64,000 nt of DNA from QFOX01 sp033763655 (GCA_033763655.1 JANRKD010000011.1:4543-68542), one strand, 5' to 3'. Positions 1 through 8,097 are shown, counted from the stretch's first letter. The notes: a model not told the origin generated them from the letters alone. Made by a program: numbers and translations.

Positions 1-186
1 CAAAAGGCCCCGATGCCGCAAAAAAAGCGTCATTTTCAACCCATTGTGGCAAATCCCCCGCCATGCGACAAGGCGGTGGGCGGGCAAGGCTTTCGCCCTG
101 CCCGCCCTTCAGCGCCGCCATCATCACGCACCGGTGGGGGTGGCACAAACGGCCGTGGGCGCGCTGAATCCTGAGCCGACGCTTCG
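1..186. other. Non-coding stretch after the capsid gene
   Basis: GC-rich sequence lying downstream of the capsid gene, which is on the minus strand. I see no convincing ORF, RNA gene or strong terminator. The next GTA-like genes (adaptor, tail) would be expected to the left of the window if the module continues. Confidence 0.4.
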
Positions 187-1383
187 TTAGACCAGCTTGA
201 GGATCTTGATCGCGTCGGTATTCACCACTTTGCCGCCGACGCGCTTCGTGGTGTAGAATTTCACGAACGGTTTGGCAGTGAACGGGTCGCGCAGGGTGCG
301 GATGCCGATGCGATCCACAATCAGGTAGGCGCGTTTAAAATCCGCGACCACGACCGACAGCGCACTGGCCGCCGGCACCGGCATATCGGCTGCCAGTGCC
401 ACCGGCACGCCCAGCAACGTATCCGGGCGCCCGGCTGCAAGGCCCGGCTGCCACAGATACTGGTTGGTGGTTGCTTCTTTCAGCAGACGTACTGCCTGAA
501 CCGTGGTGCGGTGCATCAGGAACGAGGCGTTGCGCGCGTAATCATCCTTCAGCGCATAGTAAAGCTGAATCAGGCTATCGGCGGTGACTGTCGCCGGGGT
601 GCCGGTATTCACCTGCTCAATCGTGCCCCAGCTTGTGCCCGCCGCATAACTCAACAACCCTTTGGGCTGCGTCGTGCCGTCGCCGCTGATGAATGCGGTT
701 GCTTCGAGGCGCGCCATTTTATCGGCAACTTTGCGGGCGATCCACTGCTCGATATCGATCGAACCATCGTCGATGAGCTTTTGCGTCGCCTGCGGCTGCG
801 CATACATCTCGAACGTGTCGATGGTATTACGGCCAAGGGTCGGAGCGCTGGTTTCCGCGCTGCGCACGGTGGTTTCGTCGCCCCATGCGGCACCGACATC
901 GGTCGGGTCTTCGATCAAATCGAGCGAGTCCGACGAAATGGTTTCCACCGTCGCCAGTGCGCGCAGCGGCGACGACTCATTAACAATCTGTACGATGAGA
1001 TCGGCAAGCTGGTTGGGCACGAGATACCCGCCGTTCGCATCCGTACCAACGGAGAGCGCTTTCGACTGAATCTGCTCAAGGCCGGAATCCATGCCTTTGC
1101 GCAGGTAGGTATTAAACGCCGCCTTGTATTCGGCCTGATCTTGCCCGCTATAGCCGAGGGTGGACATCTCGCGGCCCGGGCGCGCCTGCACCGTTTCGAT
1201 GCGGTCGAGCCGGCTTTTGTAATGGTCGAGCGCGTCGTTGATCTTCTTCAGATGCCCGTCATGCAACGGGTCGGCGGCGCCTTTGCGCTCGATTTCGTTC
1301 AGGCGATTTTCATTCACCTGCTTGAATTGCTCCCAGGCATTGCCGAGCGCATACATACCTTCCGTGACTTCCTGTATCGACAT
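187..1383 (-). CDS. HK97-family phage major capsid protein
   Basis: Major capsid protein of the HK97 fold, 398 aa. It would be cleaved by the neighbouring prohead protease and assemble the head shell. Residues 1 to about 70 are charged and helical (EIERKG, DHYKSRLDRIE), as expected for the scaffolding delta domain. The capsid fold starts near residue 108 with the family hallmark GGYLVPNQLADLIV followed by SPLRALA. An AGAGGA-type ribosome site lies 8-13 bases before the ATG. Gene order terminase, portal, protease, capsid matches both HK97-like prophages and the alphaproteobacterial gene transfer agent, whose capsid has a similar length. It is separated from the protease by a plus-strand gene. 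Family call is firm; GTA versus prophage remnant is open. Confidence 0.93.
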   Translation of the reverse strand: MSIQEVTEGMYALGNAWEQFKQVNENRLNEIERKGAADPLHDGHLKKINDALDHYKSRLDRIETVQARPGREMSTLGYSGQDQAEYKAAFNTYLRKGMDSGLEQIQSKALSVGTDANGGYLVPNQLADLIVQIVNESSPLRALATVETISSDSLDLIEDPTDVGAAWGDETTVRSAETSAPTLGRNTIDTFEMYAQPQATQKLIDDGSIDIEQWIARKVADKMARLEATAFISGDGTTQPKGLLSYAAGTSWGTIEQVNTGTPATVTADSLIQLYYALKDDYARNASFLMHRTTVQAVRLLKEATTNQYLWQPGLAAGRPDTLLGVPVALAADMPVPAASALSVVVADFKRAYLIVDRIGIRTLRDPFTAKPFVKFYTTKRVGGKVVNTDAIKILKLV

Positions 1384-1693
1384 AATAACAAATCCTCTTG
1401 GTGGTTAAAAAAATAGCGACCGAAAACATCCGGCCGCCATGGGCAGTAAATTTCATAAAATTTGAGTAAATTTTAACTTGTGTTAACTCCGCCCATGTGT
1501 TAACAATTCTTAAGACTAGGACGCAGCTTTCTTAACAGCGTTCCCGACGTAAGCAGTTGATGGCAGGTTGAAAGTTATTGCATTCGCGGTGGCTCCCGAC
1601 CTAGATTTGGGTGGTGGATATGCCCCAAAAGGGGTATACTCACTAAGAAAAACAATATGCTTCCTCAAGGAAGCGCATCGCGCAGGCAGGTTT
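1384..1693. promoter_or_regulatory. AT-rich intergenic region between divergent genes
   Basis: About 310 bases between the capsid gene (minus) and a plus-strand hypothetical gene. It contains two TTAA-N6-TTAA motifs (listed separately), a TATACT hexamer at 1635-1640 that could be a -10 element for the plus-strand gene, and a small inverted repeat CCCC-AAAA-GGGG at 1623-1634. No well-spaced -35 element was found, so the promoter call is weak. Confidence 0.4.
1473..1513. promoter_or_regulatory. Paired TTAA-N6-TTAA operator-like motifs
   Basis: Two 14-bp motifs: TTAACTTGTGTTAA at 1473-1486 and TTAACAATTCTTAA at 1500-1513. The reverse complement of the first (TTAACACAAGTTAA) differs by one base from TTAACACAACTTAA at 7603-7616, at the other end of the phage-like module. 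The half-sites resemble CtrA-type TTAA boxes, but the spacing is 6 rather than the usual 7. Binding by any regulator is inference. Confidence 0.45.
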
Positions 1694-2149
1694 ATGCAGG
1701 AGTTTTCCTTAACCTTCAGTCGGGTATCACGTTCCGCCATTGCCATGAACCCGGAAATCAAAACCCGCGTCGTCGAACTTCTGGCGCGCGCTTACCACAA
1801 CCTCCACGGGCAGAGCCTCACCCACGCCGATGCGGCATGGGTCAACAGCATCACGGCGACCGGGCTGCAACTCAGCCTTGATGCGCGGGTGCGCACTCTA
1901 TCGCCGCGCGAGATGGTGCATCTGTTCGAGAACGTTATCCGCATCAGCGAGGAGCATCTGCGCGAGGCGCACCGCCACGCCGCGATGGCCAGCAACGTCT
2001 TCTACCTCAAGGAAACCGCGCTCGATGCCATCGCTATCGACGGGCACGAGGCGACCTACCATGCAGTGGCCACGACCATCCTTGGCGGGCATAACGCGGC
2101 TCACTCGGGGCGGGTCGAAGTGCCAAAACCGGGCGAGCCTGTCGCATAA
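1694..2149 (+). CDS. Hypothetical protein inside phage-like module
   Basis: Unrecognised protein of about 151 aa. The frame opens at 1568, but the first 42 residues look non-coding. Candidate starts are ATG 1694 (weak AGGCAGG upstream) and ATG 1745 (MNPEIKTRVVELLARAYH); I give 1694. The body is mostly helical, with AYHNLHGQSLTHADAAW and SPREMVHLFENVIRISEEHL, and no membrane segment or signal peptide. It runs opposite to the head genes and its last 49 bases overlap the end of the prohead protease gene. That arrangement is compact enough that one of the two ends could be wrong. It may be regulatory or a later insertion, but no function can be assigned. Confidence 0.5.
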   Translation: MQEFSLTFSRVSRSAIAMNPEIKTRVVELLARAYHNLHGQSLTHADAAWVNSITATGLQLSLDARVRTLSPREMVHLFENVIRISEEHLREAHRHAAMASNVFYLKETALDAIAIDGHEATYHAVATTILGGHNAAHSGRVEVPKPGEPVA

Positions 2150-2697
2150 AGCAGGCTGATACCCGCGCGGTCGATGGCGCGCAACAACCCTGACACCCTG
2201 TCATCCGTGCGCGATTTCACCACCGTCACCTGCGCTGCTTCGTTCGCAGGCAGCGTTACCAGACTGATCTCCCACAGCTTCAAATCCAGCAACTCGCGTA
2301 CCCCCGTATCGGGGTTGCGCCGCGCGCGCTTGACACTGTAGCCGATGCTCAGCCCGCGGACCACACCCGCTTTCAGCAGGGCATAAGCCTCGCGCGCCTG
2401 CGCCACGTCGAGCAGCAGCTTGCCTTTCACATACAGACCACGCGCATCCTCAAACAGCGAGGTGATTACCCCGATTGGTTGTTGCCACTGGTGTTGCCAC
2501 AGCAACTGGACGGGCGTATCGCGCTGCGCGATACTGGCCTTGAATGCCCCCGCATGGACACGGTCGCGCTGGCTATCGACATTGTTAAACACGCTTGCAT
2601 AGCCCGCAAACGTACCGTCTTCGGCGATAGATTTTACTTCAAATGCACAGGGCATCTGACGGTGTGGCCGATGGTTTGCTTTATTTTCCATGGGCAA
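2101..2697 (-). CDS. HK97-family prohead protease
   Basis: Prohead maturation protease (peptidase U35 type), 198 aa, which trims the capsid precursor during head assembly. The family signature is visible near the N-terminus: FAGYASVFNNVDSQRDRV followed by GAF, then the conserved GLSIGY segment (GVVRGLSIGYSVK) and LWEISLVTLPANEAAQV. Length fits the family (about 180-220 aa). The first 17 bases overlap the end of the portal gene, which suggests translational coupling. Its 3' end overlaps a plus-strand hypothetical gene by 49 bases, which is unusual. Confidence 0.92.
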   Translation of the reverse strand: MPMENKANHRPHRQMPCAFEVKSIAEDGTFAGYASVFNNVDSQRDRVHAGAFKASIAQRDTPVQLLWQHQWQQPIGVITSLFEDARGLYVKGKLLLDVAQAREAYALLKAGVVRGLSIGYSVKRARRNPDTGVRELLDLKLWEISLVTLPANEAAQVTVVKSRTDDRVSGLLRAIDRAGISLLYATGSPGFGTSTRPE

Positions 2698-3877
2698 TCC
2701 CCAACAGGTTGCGTTTTTCTTCCGCGCTCAGGAAATCCGCGCGCGAGATGCGCTCCCAGTAGGCATCACGCTTCTCAGCAAAAATGGGGATAGCATCCTG
2801 ATCCAGACTCAGGACGAGCGCGGTGTCAAACATCGGCACCAGCCAGTTATTGAGCGCATCGGTCACCGTCTGCAACAGCGGGACAATCGTCTGTTCCCAC
2901 AGGGCGAGCCGCGCTTCTTTCAAATTGGCGTAGGTGTTATCTCCAGGAATACCAAGCAATTGCGGCGGTACTCCGAAGGCCAGCGCTACATCGCGGGCAC
3001 TGGAATGCTTGATATTAATAAAATCCATATCGCGCGGGTTGAGGCTCATTTCCTTCCATTCCAGCCCGCCTTCAAGCAACAGGGGGCGGCCTGCATTCAT
3101 CGCGCCCGAAAATTGCTCATCGAGCTGCGATTTCAGCCGCCCATACTGCGTTTCGCTGAGCATTCCGGCGTTTCCTTCGCCAGCCTTGACCATCAACGCG
3201 CCCGAGGGCCGCGCACCGTTTTGCAGCAACGCCTGATTCCAGGCGCTGCACTGGTTGTGCTGGTCGATGCTGTAAGCGGCGGCCTCCATGGGCGATAACC
3301 CATACCAGTCATCGAGCGGATGAAAGGCCTTGAGGTGCAAAATGCGCGACTGACCGCTGATCGCATCGACCGCGACATCGAGCGCGCGGCCATCAATCGT
3401 ATAGCGGTAAGCCTTGGGAATCCCGCCTTGCCCGGGGATAATCGCCACCCGGTCGGGGCGCAGCACGTGCAATTCCAGCGGCGCGCCGTCTTTCGGGCCG
3501 ATCGCATGCAGGTAGCTGTTGCCTGCAATCAGACGATGCGCATACAGCGCTTCGCACAGCTCTGTGCCGCCTTGCAGCGGGTTGGGGGTATTAAGCAGCG
3601 TCAGTAATGGGTGCGCCTCAAGTGTCCGCACCGTGCGACTACGGCGCTCGCTGAGCTTCCACGGCACCGAGGCGGCGGCAGTCGCAATCATCGCCACCGC
3701 GCGGTGGGCAATAACATTGCGGCGGTAGCCTTCATCCGCAAATTTGCTGACATCGCGGCGCATCCATACGGCCTGCCCTGCGGGTATCATGTAAGCGGTG
3801 GTGCCGGGGTAGGATTTTGCCTCGATTGCCTGAGTCTGCGCGCGAGCGCGCCCAAGCCACGGTATCATGCGTGCCAT
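2681..3877 (-). CDS. HK97-family phage portal protein
   Basis: Portal protein, about 398 aa, forming the dodecameric ring through which DNA enters the head. Family features are the segment RNVIAHRAVAMIATAAASVPW near the N-terminus, LLNTPNPLQGG, the long hydrophilic middle, and DMDFINIKHSSARDVALAFGVPPQLLGIPGDNTYANLKEARLALWEQTI, which is very typical of HK97 portals. The frame can open at a GTG at 3904, but GGAAAG lies 5-10 bases before the ATG at 3877, so I chose that. It lies downstream of a membrane protein gene and overlaps the protease gene by 17 bases. Confidence 0.93.
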   Translation of the reverse strand: MARMIPWLGRARAQTQAIEAKSYPGTTAYMIPAGQAVWMRRDVSKFADEGYRRNVIAHRAVAMIATAAASVPWKLSERRSRTVRTLEAHPLLTLLNTPNPLQGGTELCEALYAHRLIAGNSYLHAIGPKDGAPLELHVLRPDRVAIIPGQGGIPKAYRYTIDGRALDVAVDAISGQSRILHLKAFHPLDDWYGLSPMEAAAYSIDQHNQCSAWNQALLQNGARPSGALMVKAGEGNAGMLSETQYGRLKSQLDEQFSGAMNAGRPLLLEGGLEWKEMSLNPRDMDFINIKHSSARDVALAFGVPPQLLGIPGDNTYANLKEARLALWEQTIVPLLQTVTDALNNWLVPMFDTALVLSLDQDAIPIFAEKRDAYWERISRADFLSAEEKRNLLGIAHGK

Positions 3878-4063
3878 AGGATCTTTCCGGGTTAGAGGAT
3901 ACACAGGGGAGATGGGTCAATGAATCCGGGGTCGCGTCATGCACGCCATCAAGGACGGCATGAAGGCTTCATCCGCCATTCAAATCAGGCGGCCTCGACT
4001 CACACGAAATCCATTCTATATTTAAGGTTGTAACCCGCCCCGCCACCACCCGGAAGGGGGGTC

Positions 4064-4080
4064 GTGCAATTATTTTGCAC
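4064..4080. terminator. Small hairpin after the membrane-protein gene
   Basis: Perfect 6-bp stem GTGCAA / TTGCAC around a TTATT loop, 6 bases beyond the stop codon of the minus-strand gene at 4087-4506. There is no T-run on the minus strand after it, so terminator activity is doubtful. It could be a weak terminator or an RNA 3' end structure. Confidence 0.3.
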
Positions 4081-4086
4081 TATTTA

Positions 4087-4506
4087 TTACACTGCCCTTT
4101 CAAGCGCGCGTTCCTGCAACGTCCCGTGGTTTTCGACAGCGGCAATCTGCGCATCGGGCTGCGCGGCATGGCGCAGGGGGGTATTGTCAAATGGGGCGGC
4201 GGCCCATTCCGGGTTGAGTGCCGCTGCCGGTGGTGCCTGTTCGGCCTCGTCGCCTGCGCCACGTGCCGAGGCCTTGAACGAGCAATACGCCGCCAGCAGC
4301 GCGCCAAAAATACCCATCCCCCATTGCATCATCGGCTGGGCCATGTCGCTGTTTCTGGCGTTACCATGCTTGCCGAGATAACGCCCCACCAGTGCGCCGA
4401 GCGTCCCGAATACCGCCGCGCTCAGCAACGCGCGCGCCACACCCTTCGACGGGGCCGCCGCCGGTGGCATGTCGTGCGTTTCTGCTCTTGAATCAGAGTC
4501 GTCCAT
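4087..4506 (-). CDS. Hypothetical membrane protein between terminase and portal
   Basis: Unrecognised protein of 139 aa with two probable membrane helices: residues about 22-46 (VARALLSAAVFGTLGALVG) and about 60-78 (MQWGMGIFGALLAAYCSF). The N-terminus is acidic (MDDSDSRAE), and the C-terminal 50 residues are Ala/Pro-rich and probably disordered. It sits exactly between the large terminase and portal genes in the same direction, where GTA clusters sometimes carry a small extra gene. GGTAGG lies about 10 bases before the ATG. The TM pattern supports a real protein, but function is unknown. A holin-like role is conceivable but unsupported. Confidence 0.55.
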   Translation of the reverse strand: MDDSDSRAETHDMPPAAAPSKGVARALLSAAVFGTLGALVGRYLGKHGNARNSDMAQPMMQWGMGIFGALLAAYCSFKASARGAGDEAEQAPPAAALNPEWAAAPFDNTPLRHAAQPDAQIAAVENHGTLQERALERAV

Positions 4507-4589
4507 CCTCGAAACCTACCATAAAATCGCCGCGGCTTATGTGAATGTTTCGTGACAAAATCCGAAAAAACATACACATGCACCATTAT

Positions 4590-6011
4590 TTATAAGCGAC
4601 GCACCCGCAGCGTTTCACCGCCTTTGCGGCTACGCACCCAGTTGAGATACTGGCTCAACGCATCGACCTGATCGTCATGCGCTCCATCGGGGAACTGAAA
4701 TAATTCCTGCTCAAATGCTGCCAGCCACGGGGCATAGGTTGGCAAGGCCAGCTTTCCCGCCTCCATCAGCGGCGTCACCCGCAGCAGGCGCGTCACTTTA
4801 TCGGCGTTGGGCAGGCAGGCGATGACCGGCAAATCTGTTTCACGGCGTATATCCTGTAACAGTGACTGCCCACTTGCTTTATCCTCGATGAGGATTGCCT
4901 CAGGGCAATAGCGCGCGGCGTGATGTACCATCGCGCGTTTCAGTTCGGGATATTCCAGCCGCACTACCAGCATATCGACCAGCACATGCACCCCGTCACG
5001 CAGCGCGAAGGTGGCGCAGGCGCTCGGGTCGTTGGCCGCGCCCGCCTTCACCCCCGTATCCCATGACTGCACATACCGCTCGCCCTCAAGAACCACTGTC
5101 GGTGCCACCCGTGCCAGCCAGTGCGCATGCACCAGCCCGCCCGCCTGCGCGACCGGCATCTGCTGGTATTGCGCATTGAAATTGGCACTGCCGAGATCCA
5201 TCTTCAGGCGTTCGAGCACAGGCAGCGGCTCGCGCGCCACATGCAGCACATCCCCCCGCGCCCGCGTATGCCGGAAACTCCCAATCTGAATCGTGGTTTT
5301 CTCCGGCGCAATGGCGGGCAGGCTTAAATGCTCCCACCCTCCCTTTTCCAGCAGATAGCCCGACAGATCCTCCGGGTGCAGCCGCTGCATGACCAGCAGC
5401 ATGACCCCGTGCTGCTTATCATCCAGTCGCGTGGCCCAGGTATGGTCGAACCACTGGTTGACCGCCACTCGCTGATGGTGATGGCTTGCCTGCAGCGGAT
5501 TCAGCGGGTCGTCGATAATCAGGATATTCCCGCCCTCGCCAATCGCCGCACCACCGACCGAAACCGCCCGCCGGTAGCCGCGCTGCGTGGTCGTGAACTT
5601 CTCCTTTTCGTTCTGGTCGTTGGTCAGCCGCGTGTGCGCGAATAACTTCCGGTACCACGGCGCCTGCATCACCACCCGGCAATCGGTCGAATGCTTGAGG
5701 CTGAGCGACTGCGCATAGCAGGCCGCCATAATCCGCTGCGATGGCTGATGCCCGAGCAGCCAGGCCGGCCACGCCACCGAAACCATCGTTGATTTCAACA
5801 TCCGGGGCGGCAGGTTGATAATCAGCCGGGTCACCTGACCGGCGGCGCAGGCGGCAAGATACTCGGCGATCGCATCCATATGCCAGTTATGGGCATAGCG
5901 CGCGGCAGGGTCGACCGTGGCCAGCACACGGCGCAGGAACAGCGAAAAATGGACACGGCTGGCTGCGTCGAATTTAACACGCACCTGTCTTTCTGAAGGA
6001 GTATTTCTCAT
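4590..6011 (-). CDS. Phage terminase large subunit
   Basis: DNA-packaging motor and nuclease, about 473 aa from the ATG at 6011. The frame extends to 6134, but that would overlap a well-supported plus-strand gene. The ATPase domain carries LPPRMLKST (residues 67-75) at the Walker A position and NILIIDDPL (162-170) as Walker B. The C-terminal RNase H-like nuclease shows SWDTG (D318), ILIEDKASG (E376/D377) and DDQVDALSQYL near the end. The Walker A lacks the usual Gly before Lys (PPRxGKS in relatives); similar PPRxxKS forms occur in alphaproteobacterial terminases as far as I recall. It starts 34 bases from the divergent gene at 6046. Confidence 0.92.
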   Translation of the reverse strand: MRNTPSERQVRVKFDAASRVHFSLFLRRVLATVDPAARYAHNWHMDAIAEYLAACAAGQVTRLIINLPPRMLKSTMVSVAWPAWLLGHQPSQRIMAACYAQSLSLKHSTDCRVVMQAPWYRKLFAHTRLTNDQNEKEKFTTTQRGYRRAVSVGGAAIGEGGNILIIDDPLNPLQASHHHQRVAVNQWFDHTWATRLDDKQHGVMLLVMQRLHPEDLSGYLLEKGGWEHLSLPAIAPEKTTIQIGSFRHTRARGDVLHVAREPLPVLERLKMDLGSANFNAQYQQMPVAQAGGLVHAHWLARVAPTVVLEGERYVQSWDTGVKAGAANDPSACATFALRDGVHVLVDMLVVRLEYPELKRAMVHHAARYCPEAILIEDKASGQSLLQDIRRETDLPVIACLPNADKVTRLLRVTPLMEAGKLALPTYAPWLAAFEQELFQFPDGAHDDQVDALSQYLNWVRSRKGGETLRVRRL

Positions 6012-6045
6012 ATTCTGTTTGAATCTCTTGAGTTTGGGGGAGGTA

Positions 6046-6363
6046 ATGCGTATGGTTAACGCCATGACAAACGGAGTGGAAACCCCACGTATGGACGATA
6101 AGCGCCGCTCATTCGTAGATTCGATCATTGCCAAAAAAGGGCACCTGATTCACAAGCTCAAAGCGAAGGACACCACCGGTCGCTGGGCCTATTATTTCGT
6201 GCTGGTCGAAGCCCCGCGCGAGGCCGCCTTCCTGAAGGCGATCGAGGGTGACGGCACCATCGACCTTGAGGATTTCGGCAAAGTCGTTGCCTCCTGCTAC
6301 GGCGAGGAGCCAACCCAGGAAGTCAAAGACTACCTCAAGGAAAAATACGGGTTCGACGTTTAA
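6046..6363 (+). CDS. Small hypothetical protein, conserved-looking
   Basis: Unrecognised soluble protein of 105 aa. The start at 6046 is set by a strong GGGGGAGG ribosome site 3 bases upstream; the longer frame from 5917 lies inside the terminase gene and reads as noise. The sequence is rich in charged residues and looks like a compact alpha/beta domain: KAKDTTGRWAYYFVLVE, then FLKAIEGDGTIDLEDFG and a C-terminal VKDYLKEKYGFDV. No signal peptide or TM. It heads a two-gene plus-strand unit (40 bases before the next gene) wedged between terminase genes. Codon use looks native. Confidence 0.7.
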   Translation: MRMVNAMTNGVETPRMDDKRRSFVDSIIAKKGHLIHKLKAKDTTGRWAYYFVLVEAPREAAFLKAIEGDGTIDLEDFGKVVASCYGEEPTQEVKDYLKEKYGFDV

Positions 6364-6403
6364 CGATCCGCCGCCACGCATTGCTGGAAATTCCCTGCCG
6401 GTT

Positions 6404-7144
6404 ATGGTAGATTACTCTATGGTCAGCACTGTCTCCGCCTATGATTTTTCCGCCGTGCTGGATGGCTTGCTCGCCCGCCGGGAGATTCGCGGCCCCCACG
6501 CCACGATGATTGCCTCCGTCACCCGCGAGCGCGCACTGGCCCTGCTCTGCCTGCCCGATGTGCGCTACATGCCCGCCTTCAAAATCCTCGACATGCTCAC
6601 CGCTATGGTGGCCATCGCCGCCGCCATTGCCGAGGCCACGCAGCTTCGCGTCGGCGAAGTCCGCGCCCTCCTGCGTGAATCGTTGGGTGATGACACCAAA
6701 CTCATCCGCCACTTCATGCTCGAAGCGGCGCTGGAGCGCGCCCGTTACGAACCGTTGATGATGGATGCCCGCACCGCCGATGCCCAGCTCAGGCGCGAAA
6801 TTATCCTGCAACGCCGCTGGGCCGCCATGCGCACGGCCCATCAGGAAAAAGCCGCCCTGCCCGAGGCCTGGATGGACAGTGTCGAAGCGGCGGTCGCCTG
6901 CGCACTCGCCGCCGATGATTTCCGCCGCTTCCGTCAGGGGCCGCTGTTGCAGATGTTCGCCGAAATGCTCGCCCTCGCCCGCAAAATGCACCAACAGGGC
7001 GAGCCTCTGGCAGCTCTTGCCGCCGCGCTGGCGCAAGGCGGCACGCTGTGGCGCCGCTATGCCTTGAAAACCGCCCGTTACCGTGAGCCTTCCGCACCGG
7101 TGGCTGACATCCGCGCCCTTCGTCCGCCCCATACGATTCATTGA
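6404..7144 (+). CDS. Helical hypothetical protein in phage-like module
   Basis: Unrecognised protein of about 246 aa from ATG 6404 (or 241 aa from ATG 6419, which has GGTAG about 11 bases upstream). Almost entirely alpha-helical and rich in Ala, Arg and Leu, with runs such as ALALLCLPDVRYMPAFKIL, LEAALERARYEPLMM and FAEMLALARKMHQQG. No TM segments, signal peptide or Cys pairs. It follows the 6046 gene by 40 bases in a probable operon. Its end overlaps the minus-strand gene at 7138 by 7 bases. A structural or regulatory phage protein is possible, but nothing in the sequence decides it. Confidence 0.6.
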   Translation: MVDYSMVSTVSAYDFSAVLDGLLARREIRGPHATMIASVTRERALALLCLPDVRYMPAFKILDMLTAMVAIAAAIAEATQLRVGEVRALLRESLGDDTKLIRHFMLEAALERARYEPLMMDARTADAQLRREIILQRRWAAMRTAHQEKAALPEAWMDSVEAAVACALAADDFRRFRQGPLLQMFAEMLALARKMHQQGEPLAALAAALAQGGTLWRRYALKTARYREPSAPVADIRALRPPHTIH

Positions 7145-7470
7145 TTCGCCTCTCCTTCTGCGATCCATTGCGTCAGCAGCCGCATTTCCTCGGCAGTTAA
7201 CGTTTCTGCCTCGACCGGCTGGGGCTTGCCTGTCTTGCCGGCCTGCACCGCCTCAGCTTCAGGCAGCGAGGCCAGCGCCTGCACCAGCTTCTGCAGGTTC
7301 ACCACCATGCTTTGCTTGGCCCCGAACAGGCGTTCCCATTCCGGGCTGTCGAGATGGTGCGGGTCACGCAACCCACGCTGCATTTCCTTCAACATAGCGT
7401 CGATTAATGCATTGGCGCGTTTGCTGGCGCGGCGCCGCGAGGGCGCGGCAACGTGAGGGCTTCGTTTCAT
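7138..7470 (-). CDS. Possible terminase small subunit (hypothetical)
   Basis: Protein of 110 aa, first minus-strand gene of the head module. The N-terminus is basic (KRSPHVAAPSRRRASKR), followed by two predicted helical stretches (ALIDAMLKEMQRGL and QSMVVNLQKLVQALASLPEAE) and an acidic C-terminus ending in LTQWIAEGEANQ. Length and position upstream of the large subunit match the GTA g1/TerS slot. No sequence motif proves it, and TerS proteins diverge strongly. Ribosome site is weak. Between it and the large terminase lie two plus-strand genes. Confidence 0.45.
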   Translation of the reverse strand: MKRSPHVAAPSRRRASKRANALIDAMLKEMQRGLRDPHHLDSPEWERLFGAKQSMVVNLQKLVQALASLPEAEAVQAGKTGKPQPVEAETLTAEEMRLLTQWIAEGEANQ

Positions 7471-7590
7471 GGGTGCTCATCAACGGGGAGAGAAAATGCT
7501 TGCCACGGCAGGGCCAGCGATTTCCCAGCCTAGCGCCGCCGCCGCTTCCCCGGAAGTCCCTGACCTGCAAAAAAATTGTATTGCTGGTTG

Positions 7591-7596
7591 TATAAT
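7591..7596 (+). promoter_or_regulatory. Possible -10 element (TATAAT)
   Basis: Exact TATAAT hexamer 130 bases before the gene at 7726, in an AT-rich region between divergent genes. No good -35 hexamer at 17 bases was found. The TTAA-N6-TTAA motif at 7603-7616 would sit at the transcription start, a position suited to repression. Confidence 0.35.
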
Positions 7597-7602
7597 TATC
7601 AC

Positions 7603-7631
7603 TTAACACAACTTAAGATTGTTTTAATCTT
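7603..7631. promoter_or_regulatory. TTAA-N6-TTAA operator-like motif plus inverted repeat
   Basis: TTAACACAACTTAA at 7603-7616 matches the reverse complement of the site at 1473-1486 in 13 of 14 positions. It is followed at once by a perfect inverted repeat, AAGATT-N5-AATCTT, at 7615-7631. The region separates the minus-strand 7138 gene from the plus-strand 7726 operon, so one bound protein could control both. Confidence 0.5.
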
Positions 7632-7725
7632 CCTTTAAAAAATGAAGATGTCGAACAATCTTACTGTTTATATTCGTTTTTTCTGTGTTTTGGCAACCTC
7701 ATTCACACCTCAGGGAGAAATCACG

Positions 7726-8097
7726 ATGGCAACCACCCAGGACCCCACCAGCTTCACCTCCACCTATCTCGCTTCGTTCCACCAACGGGTTTGCGGCTCC
7801 TTCGCCGATCACGAGCAAAGCATCTGGCGGGCGGTCATCACGCAGGCGCTGATGGATGCCGCCAGCCAATCGAGAAAATCCGAAGCCAGACGCTCTCGCA
7901 GCGATGCCCTGAACTGGCTACTGAGCGATTCGCGCGATTTCGAGGCGGTCTGCGACAATGCAGGGTTCGATCCGGGGTATGTCCGTCGTCGCGCGAAAGA
8001 GGCACTGGCGCGCGGCTGCGAGTGGCGCCTGCCCAACGGTCAGGGATGGCGCACTCAGGAACGCGCAGCTTCCCTCACCCTTCACAATCAACACTAG
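7726..8097 (+). CDS. Phage-type small hypothetical protein
   Basis: Protein of 123 aa. The start at 7726 is supported by AGGGAGA 7 bases upstream; the frame from 7642 adds an implausible leader. The core SDALNWLLSDSRDFEAVCDNAG followed by FDPGYVRRRAKEAL recalls small proteins I associate with alphaproteobacterial prophages (a W-L-x-S-D...C-x-x-A-G...V-R pattern), probably helical and perhaps DNA-binding. This family resemblance is from memory and unverified. Separated from the next gene by 9 bases, so co-translated. An operator-like motif lies 110 bases upstream. Confidence 0.6.
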   Translation: MATTQDPTSFTSTYLASFHQRVCGSFADHEQSIWRAVITQALMDAASQSRKSEARRSRSDALNWLLSDSRDFEAVCDNAGFDPGYVRRRAKEALARGCEWRLPNGQGWRTQERAASLTLHNQH

